A stretch of 64,000 bases of DNA from assembly GCF_017837635.1 (NCBI RefSeq), contig NZ_JAGJRS010000034.1:186001-250000 (forward strand). Reading direction: 5' to 3'. Of the stretch, positions 40,540 to 50,636 are shown in pieces (position 1 is the stretch's first letter; every line of letters starts with the position of its first letter). The position numbers and the translations under genes are program-made. The stretch is from Frateuria flava (GTDB lineage Bacteria; Pseudomonadota; Gammaproteobacteria; Xanthomonadales; Rhodanobacteraceae). Under the pieces are notes generated by a model. The model was not told the DNA's origin, made no database searches, and saw only the letters and a list, made by a program, of their open reading frames with translations.

Positions 40540-41319
40540 ATGCGAGTCCTGGTAAGCAACGACGACGGCGTGGACGCCCCCGGCATCCGCGTATTGGCCG
40601 ACTCTCTGGCGGCGGTGGGGCAGGTGACGGTGGTGGCGCCCGACCGCGACCGTTCCGGCGCCAGCAACTCGCTCACCCTGGACGCGCCGATCCGCGCGCT
40701 GAAGATGGAGGATGGCCGCTATCGCGTGGCCGGCACGCCGACCGATTGCGTGCACCTGGCGCTGGCCGGCCTGCTCGAGCATGAACCGGACATCGTGGTG
40801 TCCGGCATCAACAACTCGGCCAACCTTGGTGACGATGTCATCTACTCGGGCACCGTGTCCGCGGCGATGGAAGGGCGCTTCCTCGGCCTGCCGGCGATCG
40901 CCGTCTCGCTGGCCAGCCGCGACCACAAGGGCGATCACTACGACTCGGCCGCGCAGGCCGTGCTGATCCTGATGCGCCGCCTGCTGGTCGATCCGCTGCC
41001 GGCCGACACCATCCTCAACGTCAACGTGCCGGACCGGCCCTGGCATGAGATCCAGGGCTTCGAGGTCACCCGACTGGGCAAGCGGCATCGCTCGGCGCCG
41101 TGCATCGCCCAGACCGACCCGCGCGGCAAGCCGATCTGGTGGATCGGGCCGTCCGGCGGCGCCGAGGACGATGGCCCCGGCACCGACTTCGACGCGGTCC
41201 GGCGCGGCTATGTGTCGGTCACGCCGATCCACGTCGATCTCACCCGCTACCAGGCCCTGGAGAAAATCAGCGGCTGGATGCAGGCGATGACCGACGCGAT
41301 GGACGAAAAGGCGGCCTGA
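40540..41319 (+). CDS. surE: 5'/3'-nucleotidase SurE
   Basis: A survival-associated nucleotidase and exopolyphosphatase (259 residues). The metal-binding acidic cluster is [13 protein letters not shown] (D8, D9); [17 protein letters not shown] and [20 protein letters not shown] are diagnostic. It heads surE-pcm-yqaA-nlpD, with four bases between surE and pcm. Confidence 0.97.
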   Translation: MRVLVSNDDGVDAPGIRVLADSLAAVGQVTVVAPDRDRSGASNSLTLDAPIRALKMEDGRYRVAGTPTDCVHLALAGLLEHEPDIVVSGINNSANLGDDVIYSGTVSAAMEGRFLGLPAIAVSLASRDHKGDHYDSAAQAVLILMRRLLVDPLPADTILNVNVPDRPWHEIQGFEVTRLGKRHRSAPCIAQTDPRGKPIWWIGPSGGAEDDGPGTDFDAVRRGYVSVTPIHVDLTRYQALEKISGWMQAMTDAMDEKAA

Positions 41320-41323
41320 CGCG

Positions 41324-42019
41324 ATGACGATGAACATCCATCCGCTGCCGCCGTCGGCGTTCAAGGGCGAGGGGATGACCTCGCAGCGCGCGCGCGACCG
41401 CCTGGCCGCCACGCTCAAGGAGAGCGGCATCCGCGATCCGCGCGTGATCGAAGTGATCCGCAACACACCGCGTCACCATTTCATCGACCAGGCGCTGCAC
41501 TCGCGCGCCTACGAGAACACCGCATTGCCGATCGGCCACGGCCAGACCATTTCGCAGCCCTGGGTGGTCGCGCGCATGACCGAGGCGCTGCTGGAGCACT
41601 TCAACGGCGGCGTGCCGCAGAAGGTGCTGGAGATCGGCACCGGCTCCGGTTATCAGGCGGTGGTGCTGGCGGCGCTGGTCGGGCAGGTGTTCACGGTCGA
41701 GCGCATCGAGGAGCTGTTGCGCCAGGCGCGTCGGCGCTTTCGCCAATTGGGCCTGGACAACGTGCGTTCGCGCCACGACGACGGCAAGCTGGGCTGGCCG
41801 GATCAGGCGCCATTCGATGCGATCATCCTCACCGCCGCGGGCGACGCGATCCCCAGCCAGGTGCTCGACCAGCTCTCGCCGGATGGCGTGCTGGTGGCGC
41901 CGGTCGGCTCGCCCAGCAGCCAGATGCTGCTGCGCATCCGCGGCAACGGGCAGGGTGATTTCATCCAGGAAGAGCTTGGTCCGGTGAGTTTCGTGCCGCT
42001 GCTTGGCGGCATCGGTTGA
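41324..42019 (+). CDS. pcm: Protein-L-isoaspartate O-methyltransferase
   Basis: Repairs isoaspartyl residues in aged proteins using SAM (231 residues). SAM-binding motif I is VLEIGTGSGYQAVVLAAL; others are ENTALPIGHGQTISQPWVVARM and FDAIILTAAGDAIPSQVLDQL. Its coupling with surE and nlpD is widespread and usually linked to stationary-phase survival. Confidence 0.97.
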   Translation: MTMNIHPLPPSAFKGEGMTSQRARDRLAATLKESGIRDPRVIEVIRNTPRHHFIDQALHSRAYENTALPIGHGQTISQPWVVARMTEALLEHFNGGVPQKVLEIGTGSGYQAVVLAALVGQVFTVERIEELLRQARRRFRQLGLDNVRSRHDDGKLGWPDQAPFDAIILTAAGDAIPSQVLDQLSPDGVLVAPVGSPSSQMLLRIRGNGQGDFIQEELGPVSFVPLLGGIG

Positions 42020-42051
42020 TGCCACCCCTCCGGCGACAAGGAATCCACTAG

Positions 42052-42660
42052 ATGCGCCTGTTTGGAACGCTCTATTCGCGTGCACTGGTCTGGGCGCGCG
42101 ACCCTCGGGCCGTGTATTACCTCAGCGGGTTGAGTTTCGTGGAAGCCTTCATCTTCCCCATCATGCCGGAGGTGATGCTGGCGCCGATGATGCTGGGCAA
42201 GCGGCAGAAGGCGTTCTTCTACGCCAACGTCAGCCTGCTGTTTTCGCTGCTCGGCTCGCTGGTGGGCTATGCGCTGGGCCATTGGGCATTCCAGGCGCTG
42301 CAACCACTGCTGGCCTCGTTGCACCTGCTCGAACCGATCGAGCAGGGGGTGGCCAGCCTGCGCTCGCAGATGAACCAGCATTGGCTGGGCCTGCTGCTGG
42401 TGCTGGCGCTGGCTGCGCTGCAGCCGGTGGTGCCGATGAAGTTCGTCACCTGGGCGTCGGGCATCGTGGGCGTGCCGGTGATCCCGTTCCTGCTGTGCAT
42501 GGCGGTGGGACGCGGCAAGCGTGTGTGGCTGCTGGCGCTGCTGATCCGCCTGTTCGGCGAGCGGGCCGAGCGGCTGCTGCACAAGCACATCGAGCGTATC
42601 GGCTGGGCGGCGATCATCGTGCTGGCCCTGTTGCTGGTCTGGTGGATCTGGCTGCGTTGA
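42052..42660 (+). CDS. YqaA-family VTT-domain membrane protein
   Basis: A 202-residue inner-membrane protein of the DedA/VTT-related YqaA family. It has LSFVEAFIFPIMPEVMLAPMML, the proline-bearing re-entrant region, about four further hydrophobic segments and a basic loop before the last helix (WAAIIVLALLLVWWIW). AAGGA precedes the start. Family members occur beside pcm and nlpD in Xanthomonas-related genomes. A lipid-scramblase-like role is possible but unproven. Confidence 0.85.
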   Translation: MRLFGTLYSRALVWARDPRAVYYLSGLSFVEAFIFPIMPEVMLAPMMLGKRQKAFFYANVSLLFSLLGSLVGYALGHWAFQALQPLLASLHLLEPIEQGVASLRSQMNQHWLGLLLVLALAALQPVVPMKFVTWASGIVGVPVIPFLLCMAVGRGKRVWLLALLIRLFGERAERLLHKHIERIGWAAIIVLALLLVWWIWLR

Positions 42661-42710
42661 GCACGGCGCTTTCCGTGAAATCGGCGTGTCGGCTGGGTAT
42701 GCTGGCCGGC

Positions 42711-43550
42711 ATGAAGAAATGGATGCGCTTCGCGGCGGCATGCTCGGCCGCGGTTCTCCTTGCCGCCTGTGGCCGGTCGGTCGTGGTCCAGCCCCATCGT
42801 GACGTGACGGCTCCGCATCGCTCGGCCGCTGCACCGCGGACGGTCCCGGGCAGTTACCGCGTACTGCGCGGGGACACGCTTTATTCCATCGCGTTCCGCC
42901 ACGGATTGGATTTTCGCGATCTTGCCGCCTGGAATGGCATCGGTTCGCCTTACACGATCTGGCCGGGCCAGATGCTGCGGCTTGCTCCCACGCAGGGCCG
43001 CCCCACGGGCACGCGGCCGCCGGTCGCGTCCGCACCGGCGCGCCCCGCCGCGCCCGTGTTCAAGCCCGTCGCCCCGGCGCCTTCGCGCCCGGGAGCGGTG
43101 ACGCCGGCTCCCGCTCCCGTGGCAGCCACGCCTGCGCCGCCCGCCGTGCCCGCCCCCAAAGGCGCCACGCGCACCGCGGGCGGCGTCAACTGGCGATGGC
43201 CGGCCGAGGGCACGTTGATCAAGAAATTCCAGAGTGGTGACGCGATCCCTGGCATCGAACTGGCCGGCAAGCCGGGCGATCCGGTGCGGGCCGCGGCCGA
43301 TGGCGTGGTCGTGTACAGCGGCAACGGCCTGGTCGGTTACGGCGAGCTGATCATCATCAAGCACAACGACGACTTCCTGTCGGCGTATGGGCACAACCGC
43401 AAGCGGCTGGTGAAGGAAGGACAGCGGGTGAGCGCGGGGCAGTTGATCGCCGAGATGGGCTCGACCGGCGCGTCGCGTGATGAATTGCAGTTCCAGATCC
43501 GCCGCGATGGCAATCCGGTCGATCCGCTCGATTATCTGCCGTCGCGGTAA
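42711..43550 (+). CDS. nlpD: NlpD-like lipoprotein with LysM and degenerate LytM/M23 domain
   Basis: A 279-residue lipoprotein (lipobox VLLAACG at about residues 14-20) that activates septal amidases in homologues. A LysM domain (about 46-90; YRVLRGDTLYSIAFRHGLDF) binds peptidoglycan. A Pro/Ala linker (about 100-155) precedes an M23-type domain. The HxH and HxxxD zinc residues of true peptidases are absent (YGHNRKRLV, GIELAGKPGD), as in E. coli NlpD, so it is a regulator and not an enzyme. ATG at 42699 is an alternative start. No rpoS follows. Confidence 0.93.
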   Translation: MKKWMRFAAACSAAVLLAACGRSVVVQPHRDVTAPHRSAAAPRTVPGSYRVLRGDTLYSIAFRHGLDFRDLAAWNGIGSPYTIWPGQMLRLAPTQGRPTGTRPPVASAPARPAAPVFKPVAPAPSRPGAVTPAPAPVAATPAPPAVPAPKGATRTAGGVNWRWPAEGTLIKKFQSGDAIPGIELAGKPGDPVRAAADGVVVYSGNGLVGYGELIIIKHNDDFLSAYGHNRKRLVKEGQRVSAGQLIAEMGSTGASRDELQFQIRRDGNPVDPLDYLPSR

Positions 43551-43593
43551 GCGCCGGCGCGGCAACGCCCGCCCTGGATGTGTTCTTCCTAGT

Positions 43594-43610
43594 GTGGGCT
43601 TCAGCCCGCC
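43594..43610. repeat. GGGCTTCAGCCC-core repeat copy
   Basis: GTGGGCTTCAGCCCGCC lies between the convergent nlpD and Mth938-like genes and overlaps the stop codon of the latter. It is a single hairpin copy of the dispersed family. Confidence 0.65.
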
Positions 43611-43990
43611 GACCCGGTCCCCGGCAGGATGAAAGCAGCCACCACCCGTCGGCCCTCTCCGGCCAGCAGGTCATATGTGCGCGCCGCGGCCGCGTTGTCC
43701 ATCACCTCGATGCCGATGCCCTTGCGCAGGAATCCGGCCAGAAAGGCGGCCGACGGAAAGCGCTGGCGGCTGCCCGTGCCCAGCAGCACGACTTCCGGTT
43801 CCAGCGCGCGCAGAGCCTCGCCCGCAACGTCGTCCAGCGCCGTCGCCTCACCGGCTGGCCAATCCTCGACCAACCGGTCCGGCGCCAGCAGGAAGCTCGA
43901 TTCCAACTCCCGGTCGACCACCGTGATCGACCGCTCGCCCACGCGGCGGATGAACAGGTAGCCCTCCGGGCGCTCGAGCGAAAGGTCCAT
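43601..43990 (-). CDS. Mth938-like (AAMDC/DUF498) domain protein
   Basis: A 129-residue protein of the Mth938-like fold. It has the family stretches EVVLLGTGSRQRFPS and IGIEVMDNAAAARTYDLLAGEGRRVVAA. ATG at 43990 overlaps the yhbY stop by one base, so the two are co-translated. The family occurs in all domains and is poorly understood; no function can be stated. Confidence 0.88.
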   Translation of the reverse strand: MDLSLERPEGYLFIRRVGERSITVVDRELESSFLLAPDRLVEDWPAGEATALDDVAGEALRALEPEVVLLGTGSRQRFPSAAFLAGFLRKGIGIEVMDNAAAARTYDLLAGEGRRVVAAFILPGTGSAG

Positions 43991-44286
43991 CAGCGGGGCA
44001 GGGCGAGCTTGGGCTCGTCCTCGTTGCGGCGGAACAGCGTGACGGTATGGCCGATCTGCTGCACGCTCTCGGCGCCAGTACCGTCGGTCAGGCAGGCGAT
44101 CTGCGCGTCCCGCGCTTCCTTGTCGCCACCGGAGAGTTTCACCTTGACCAGTTCGTGGTGGCTCAGCGCCAGGTCCAGCTCCTTGACCACGGCGGGCGTC
44201 GCGCCCTTGGCACCAAGCAGGATCACCGGGTGCAGGTCGTGCGCAAGGCTGCGCAGGTAGCGGCGCTGGGAGGGGGAGATCGGCAT
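43990..44286 (-). CDS. yhbY: YhbY-type CRM-domain RNA-binding protein
   Basis: A 98-residue single CRM domain that in E. coli associates with pre-50S ribosomal particles. The signature is [22 protein letters not shown] with the GxxG loop, plus [18 protein letters not shown] at 44286 ([16 protein letters not shown]) matches the usual N-terminus; ATG at 44301 would add five residues. It is divergent from rlmE, as in many gammaproteobacteria. Confidence 0.93.
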   Translation of the reverse strand: MPISPSQRRYLRSLAHDLHPVILLGAKGATPAVVKELDLALSHHELVKVKLSGGDKEARDAQIACLTDGTGAESVQQIGHTVTLFRRNEDEPKLALPR

Positions 44287-44368
44287 GCGGAAAGGGTCCA
44301 CGATTCGCGGTCAGGGGGTCGTAAAGGGTATCATGCGACCGTCCTTCCCCATCGGTGCCCCCTGCCGC

Positions 44369-45015
44369 ATGTCCCGCAGCAAAAGCAGCTCCCGGTGGCT
44401 CCGGGAGCACTTCGACGACGTCTACGTGAAGAAGGCCCAGGCCGAGGGACTGCGCTCGCGTGCGGTGTTCAAGCTGGAGGAGCTGATCGAGCGCGACCGC
44501 CTGCTCAAGCCGGGGATGCGCGTGGTCGACCTGGGCGCGGCCCCCGGCGGCTGGTCGCAGCTGGTACGCCAACGCCTGGGCGACAACGGCACGGTGATCG
44601 CGCTGGACATTCTCCCGATGCAGGGGATCGCGGGAGTGGATTTCATCGAGGGCGATTTCCGTGAGGAAAGCGTGCTGCACCAACTGGAGCAGCGCCTGGG
44701 AGGGCAGCCGGTCGATCTTGTACTGTCGGACATGGCCCCCAATATGAGTGGTGTGGCGCTGGCCGACCAGATCCGTGCGATGGACCTGGCCGATCTGGCG
44801 CTGGATTTCTCCCGGCAATGGCTCAAACCGGGTGGTGCGTTCCTGATCAAGCTGTTTCAGGGCGCCGGCTTCGATGACTACCTGCGCAACTTGCGCGCGC
44901 AGTTCGCGCGCGTAACCATGCGTAAACCCAAGGCTTCGCGCGCGCGTTCGCGCGAGGTGTATGCGCTCGCCACCGGCAAGAAGGCCGGGGGCGGGCAAAC
45001 GGACGAGACCCGCGC

Positions 45016-45019
<4 letters not shown>
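44369..45019 (+). CDS. rlmE: 23S rRNA (uridine-2552) 2'-O-methyltransferase
   Basis: The FtsJ/RrmJ methyltransferase (216 residues) modifying U2552 in the 23S A-loop with SAM. SAM motif [17 protein letters not shown] is present. The K-D-K-E tetrad is represented by the Lys in [29 protein letters not shown] and [11 protein letters not shown] at 44369 is chosen because the family begins at [14 protein letters not shown]. It overlaps ftsH as ATGA. Confidence 0.96.
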
Positions 45020-46959
<1,940 letters not shown>

Positions 46960-47012
46960 ACCGGCGTGACCTTCCCTGCATGGCGGGGAAGGGACGTGCA
47001 AGCATGGTTCCG

Positions 47013-47026
47013 TTTGGACGTCCAAA
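47013..47026. repeat. Second copy of palindrome TTTGGACGTCCAAA
   Basis: This perfect palindrome is identical to the one in the mtnB leader. The 17-base block 47011-47027 is the reverse complement of 21893-21909. It lies 54 bases after the ftsH stop and 67 bases before the tRNA promoter, so its target is unclear. Confidence 0.6.
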
Positions 47027-47048
47027 TCTTCGAGCGCTGGCAACGGGA

Positions 47049-47082
47049 AAAAAATCTCCGCGGCAGAAAGCAAAGATTTTTT
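47049..47082 (+). terminator. Probable ftsH terminator
   Basis: AAAAAATCT (47049-47057) and AGATTTTTT (47074-47082) form a nine-base stem ending in T residues. It lies between ftsH and the tRNA promoter and could end the rlmE-ftsH transcript. The stem is AT-rich, so efficiency is uncertain. Confidence 0.5.
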
Positions 47083-47092
47083 GAAAAAGGTG

Positions 47093-47121
47093 TTGACGCA
47101 GCGGCGTCCAATCTGAATAAT
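47093..47121 (+). promoter_or_regulatory. Strong promoter of the tRNA operon
   Basis: TTGACG (47093-47098) and AATAAT (47116-47121) have a 17-base spacer; each box matches consensus at five of six positions. Transcription would start near 47128, about 57 bases before the first tRNA. Confidence 0.75.
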
Positions 47122-47184
47122 TCCGCTTCTTGCTTCGGCACCCATCGCTTCGGCGGTGGTCCCACGGCAAACCAGTTTCACCGC

Positions 47185-47261
47185 GCGCCCGTAGCTCAGT
47201 TGGATAGAGTACCAGGCTACGAACTTGGTGGTCGGGAGTTCGAATCTCTCCGGGCGCGCCA
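47185..47261 (+). tRNA. tRNA-Arg (ACG)
   Basis: A 77-base cloverleaf with acceptor GCGCCCG/CGGGCGC, anticodon loop CTACGAA (ACG, read as ICG after deamination) and encoded CCA. The D-stem ends in a G-T pair (GCTC/GAGT) and the anticodon and T stems each contain a wobble pair. First gene of the five-tRNA operon. Confidence 0.95.
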
Positions 47262-47424
47262 TTTACATCGCAAGTCGTGATGTTCGCACCATGACTTGTT
47301 CGTCGGCTCTGTTGCCGATGGGGTCGGAACGGATTCTGACGTGCTGGAACGGATTGACGAGGTGAGGCGTCACCCGTAGCATTCGAGAGCTTCGGAACGC
47401 GAAACGCGTCCTACAGGTTTGCTA

Positions 47425-47501
47425 CGGGGTATAGCTCAGTCTGGTAGAGCGCCAGCTTTGGGAGCTGGATGTCGGGGGTTCGAATCCCTCTGCCCCGACC
47501 A
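47425..47501 (+). tRNA. tRNA-Pro (TGG)
   Basis: A 77-base cloverleaf with anticodon stem CCAGC/GCTGG, loop TTTGGGA (anticodon TGG), T-loop GTTCGAATC and encoded CCA. A 163-base spacer separates it from the preceding tRNA-Arg. Confidence 0.96.
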
Positions 47502-47523
47502 GCAGGCGTTATGCTTCGGACAT

Positions 47524-47600
47524 GCGCCTGTAGCTCAACCGGATAGAGCATCGGCCTTCTAAGCCGACGGTTGCAGGTTCGATTCCTGTCGGGCGCGCCA
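47524..47600 (+). tRNA. tRNA-Arg (TCT)
   Basis: A 77-base cloverleaf with acceptor GCGCCTG/CGGGCGC, anticodon loop CTTCTAA (TCT, reading the rare AGA/AGG codons) and encoded CCA. Confidence 0.95.
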
Positions 47601-47615
47601 GATTCATTGTTTTAT

Positions 47616-47693
47616 GGTGGGCGTAGCTCAGCTGGTTAGAGTCCCGGATTGTGATTCCGGATGTCGTGGGTTCGAATCCCATCGCTCACCCCA
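47616..47693 (+). tRNA. tRNA-His (GTG)
   Basis: Anticodon stem CCGGA/TCCGG with loop TTGTGAT (GTG). The extra G at -1 (47616) opposite C73, the identity element of tRNA-His, is encoded; the CCA end is also encoded. Confidence 0.96.
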
Positions 47694-47707
47694 ATTTGTA
47701 GTTTCAA

Positions 47708-47783
<76 letters not shown>

Positions 47784-47790
47784 AAAAAGC

Positions 47791-47825
47791 CAGGCGCTCG
47801 GGAAACCGGGCGCCTGTTTTTTTTT
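47791..47825 (+). terminator. Intrinsic terminator of the tRNA operon
   Basis: CAGGCGC (47791-47797) pairs with GCGCCTG (47810-47816), followed by nine T residues and preceded by an A-run. A textbook Rho-independent terminator. Confidence 0.92.
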
Positions 47826-48249
47826 CTTCACCAAATCGCGGGGAAGAAATCGCGGGGAGGCTCCCTGACGCGGCCATGGGCGACGCGGTGCCGTGTGGGT
47901 GGTGTTCGCTTTTTGCAGGAGCGCCCTTGGGCGCGCCTCGGGCGTCCCATGTGGCATCGCGGTTGGCCCCTAGGGCGCTCTGCAAAAGCACCGGTCCCGG
48001 ATGCACGCATGGCCGCATGGCGTAAGGTCCCGGGTGGCGGCGGATCCAAGTGATTGCGTTCCCGAGGGAGTCATGTGCCTTTGCGCTCCCGCTCGCTATC
48101 CCTTGGGGAGAGGTAAGGCGGGCTCGCCGGAAGCAACCTGGCGAGCTGCTTCGATGGATATTTCGCAGGCCTTGCCCCGCGCCCGGCCTTCTGTCCAGAG
48201 GATAGAGGGAGCGATAGGCAGGGGCATGGCAGCCCAACCCGCACCCTGC
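47826..48249. other. Gene-free spacer with repeats before tRNA-Leu
   Basis: No credible gene is seen. CGCGGGGA-containing direct repeats (AAATCGCGGGGA at 47833 and 47847) occur at the left. A long imperfect inverted repeat spans about 47910-47988: TTTTGCAGGAGCGCCCT on the left and AGGGCGCTCTGCAAAA on the right, with one bulged base. It shares GCAGGAGCGC with the his-operon repeat family. Confidence 0.6.
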
Positions 48250-48279
48250 TTGTGCTGTCCGGCCGCGCAACCGTAAAAT
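48250..48279 (+). promoter_or_regulatory. Candidate promoter for tRNA-Leu
   Basis: TTGTGC (48250-48255) and TAAAAT (48274-48279) are 18 bases apart, about 97 bases before tRNA-Leu. The -35 box is identical to that proposed for the his operon. GCCCCGCT and AGCGGGGC form an inverted repeat just downstream. Confidence 0.4.
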
Positions 48280-48375
48280 GCCCCGCTTTGGCGTAAGGGA
48301 ATCATCGACTTAGCGGGGCGGGGCGCTTGGCCGAATTCCGTTTGGAATCCGCCGCTTTCCCTCTGCGGGCGCGAT

Positions 48376-48461
48376 GCGAAAGTGGCGGAACTGGTAGACG
48401 CACCAGATTTAGGTTCTGGCGGGTAACCCCCGTGAGGGTTCGAATCCCTCCTTTCGCACCA
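48376..48461 (+). tRNA. tRNA-Leu (TAG)
   Basis: An 86-base class II tRNA with the long variable arm (CGGGTAACCCCCGT region). Anticodon stem CCAGA/TCTGG, loop TTTAGGT (TAG), acceptor GCGAAAG/CTTTCGC and encoded CCA. It lies 67 bases before tig. Confidence 0.96.
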
Positions 48462-48528
48462 TTCCCTTATCAGTTTCTGCAAGGCCGGCCCGCACGCCGG
48501 TCCATCACGAGAGTTACCAGGAGTCGTC

Positions 48529-49821
48529 ATGCAGTTTTCGGTTGAGAACGTCGGCAAGCTCGAGCGCAAGCTCACGGTGCGGTTCCCGGCGGACCAGTTG
48601 GAGTCGCAGGTCAGCGCGCGCATCGCCGAGATGGGGCGCACGGTGCGCCTGAAGGGCTTCCGCCCTGGCAAGGTGCCGGCGACCGTGATCCAGCAGCGCT
48701 TCGGCTCGCAGGTGCGCGGTGAAGTGTTGTCCGATCTGATCGGCAGTACCCTGCGCGAGGCCTTCGAGAAGGAGAACCTTCGTCCGGTCGCCAACCCCTC
48801 GATCGATACCACCGGCCGGCCGGAAAACGGCGAGATCGCCTATACCGCCACCTTCGAAGTGATGCCGGAGTTTCCGGAGATCGATATCGCCGCGTTGGAG
48901 GTCAACCGCCCGGTCGCCGAAGTGACTGACGCGGACATCGAAAAGATGATCGAGACCCTGCGCCTGCAGCGTCGCAGCTTCGACCCGGTTGAGCGCGCTT
49001 CGGCCGAGGGCGACTTCGTGATGTTCGAGTACGCGGCCACCACCGGTGACTACCGCTTCCCGGCCGAGGGCCTGGAGCGCGCCGGTAGCGTGCTGGGTTC
49101 GGGCACGCTGTTCAAGGCGCTGGACGAAGCGCTGAGCGGCCGCAAGGCGGACGATGAGTTCGAGACCGAAATCGCCTTCCCGGAAGATTTCGGTAACCCG
49201 CAGTTGGCCGGCAAGACCGCCCAGGTCAGTTTCAAGATCATCAAGGTGCAGGCGCCGCAGTTGCCGGAAGTGAACGAGGAGTTCGCCAAGCTGTTCGGTA
49301 TCGCCGACGGTAATCTGGAGACCTTCCGCAAGGAGGTCCGCGCCAACCTCGAGCGAGAGCTCAAGGCCACCCTCATGGGCCGCCTCAAGGCCGAGGTCGC
49401 CGAAAAGCTGGCCGACGCCCACGGTGAACTCGAGGTGCCGAACATGATGGTGCAATCCGAGGCGCGCAACCTGGCCGCCGGCAGCGTGCCGCGTGGACAG
49501 CAGCCGCCGCCGCAGCTGATCGAGGCGGCCATGCCGATGGCCCGCAAGCGTGTGATTGCCGGTCTTCTGATGGGCGAGATCGCCCGCAAGCAGGAACTGA
49601 AGATCGACCGCAAGCGTGTCGCCGAGCAGCTCGCTGCCATCGCCTCGACCTATGAAGAGCCGGAGAAGGTCGTTGAACTCTACAATGCCGACCCCCAATT
49701 GATGTCTGGGCTGCAGAACCGCGTGATGGAAGACCAGGTGGCCGAATGGGTGGCCGAGCACGCCAAGACCACTGAAAAGCACCTGGGCTTCGACGAAGTG
49801 ATGCGCCCGGCCGGCGCCTGA
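48529..49821 (+). CDS. tig: Trigger factor
   Basis: Ribosome-bound chaperone and prolyl isomerase (430 residues). The N-terminal ribosome-binding domain has the signature GFRPGKVPATVIQQRFG. A PPIase domain follows (about 160-245; EGDFVMFEYAATT, FPEDFGNPQLAGKTAQVSFKI), then the helical C-terminal chaperone domain. AGGAG precedes the start. The tig-clpP-clpX-lon order is widely conserved. Confidence 0.97.
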   Translation: MQFSVENVGKLERKLTVRFPADQLESQVSARIAEMGRTVRLKGFRPGKVPATVIQQRFGSQVRGEVLSDLIGSTLREAFEKENLRPVANPSIDTTGRPENGEIAYTATFEVMPEFPEIDIAALEVNRPVAEVTDADIEKMIETLRLQRRSFDPVERASAEGDFVMFEYAATTGDYRFPAEGLERAGSVLGSGTLFKALDEALSGRKADDEFETEIAFPEDFGNPQLAGKTAQVSFKIIKVQAPQLPEVNEEFAKLFGIADGNLETFRKEVRANLERELKATLMGRLKAEVAEKLADAHGELEVPNMMVQSEARNLAAGSVPRGQQPPPQLIEAAMPMARKRVIAGLLMGEIARKQELKIDRKRVAEQLAAIASTYEEPEKVVELYNADPQLMSGLQNRVMEDQVAEWVAEHAKTTEKHLGFDEVMRPAGA

Positions 49822-49845
49822 GCGACACTGCCAGGCACCATCATC

Positions 49846-49867
49846 AGGCCCGCCTGAAGGCGGGCCT
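49846..49867. terminator. Hairpin between tig and clpP
   Basis: AGGCCCGCC-TGAA-GGCGGGCCT is a perfect nine-base stem. No T-run follows, so it may give partial termination or mark mRNA processing between the two genes. Confidence 0.5.
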
Positions 49868-49887
49868 CATCCGGAGAACAAGCACGC

Positions 49888-50517
49888 ATGGCCATGGCCC
49901 CGATCCAGAACCTCAACCTGGTGCCGATCGTCGTCGAGCAGACCGCTCGCGGCGAGCGTTCCTATGACATCTACTCGCGCCTGCTCAAGGAGCGGGTGAT
50001 CTTCCTGGTCGGCGAGGTCAACGACCAGGTCGCCAACGTGCTGATCGCCCAGATGCTGTTCCTGGAATCGGAGAACCCGGACAAGGACATCCATCTGTAC
50101 ATCAACAGCCCGGGCGGCGCGGTCACCGCGGGTCTTGCGATTTACGACACCATGCAGTTCATCAAGCCTGACGTCAGCACCATGTGCATCGGCCAGGCTT
50201 GCAGCGCCGGCTCGCTGCTGCTGATGGCGGGCGCCAAGGGCAAGCGTTTCTCGCTACCCAACTCGCGCATCATGATCCACCAGCCCTCCGGCGGCGCCCA
50301 GGGCCAGGCGACCGACATCGAGATCCAGGCGCGCGAAATCCTCTACATCCGCCAGCGCCTGAACCAGCTCTATGTCGACCACACCGGCCAGCCGCTGGAG
50401 AAGATCGAGCGCGACATGGAACGCGACCGGTTCATGAATCCGATCGAGGCTCGGGACTACGGCCTGATCGACCAGGTTCTCGACCGCCGCGGGGTCGAAA
50501 CCGTCAAGTCGGCCTGA
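49888..50517 (+). CDS. clpP: ATP-dependent Clp protease proteolytic subunit
   Basis: The serine protease core (209 residues) that forms a 14-mer and works with ClpX. The catalytic Ser is S106 ([11 protein letters not shown]) and His H131 ([10 protein letters not shown]), with the Asp in the following helical region (MERDRFMNP). GGAG precedes ATG at 49888; a second ATG two codons later is possible. Confidence 0.97.
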   Translation: MAMAPIQNLNLVPIVVEQTARGERSYDIYSRLLKERVIFLVGEVNDQVANVLIAQMLFLESENPDKDIHLYINSPGGAVTAGLAIYDTMQFIKPDVSTMCIGQACSAGSLLLMAGAKGKRFSLPNSRIMIHQPSGGAQGQATDIEIQAREILYIRQRLNQLYVDHTGQPLEKIERDMERDRFMNPIEARDYGLIDQVLDRRGVETVKSA

Positions 50518-50636
50518 CTTCAGCCAACCTGATTCCGGCCGATCCAGATCGCAGGAAGCATGCTCCGCGCAGGCACAAGCAGGCGCGGAGCCCTGTGCTA
50601 TTCTGACGACGCAACCGAAACACAGCAGGACCTGAT

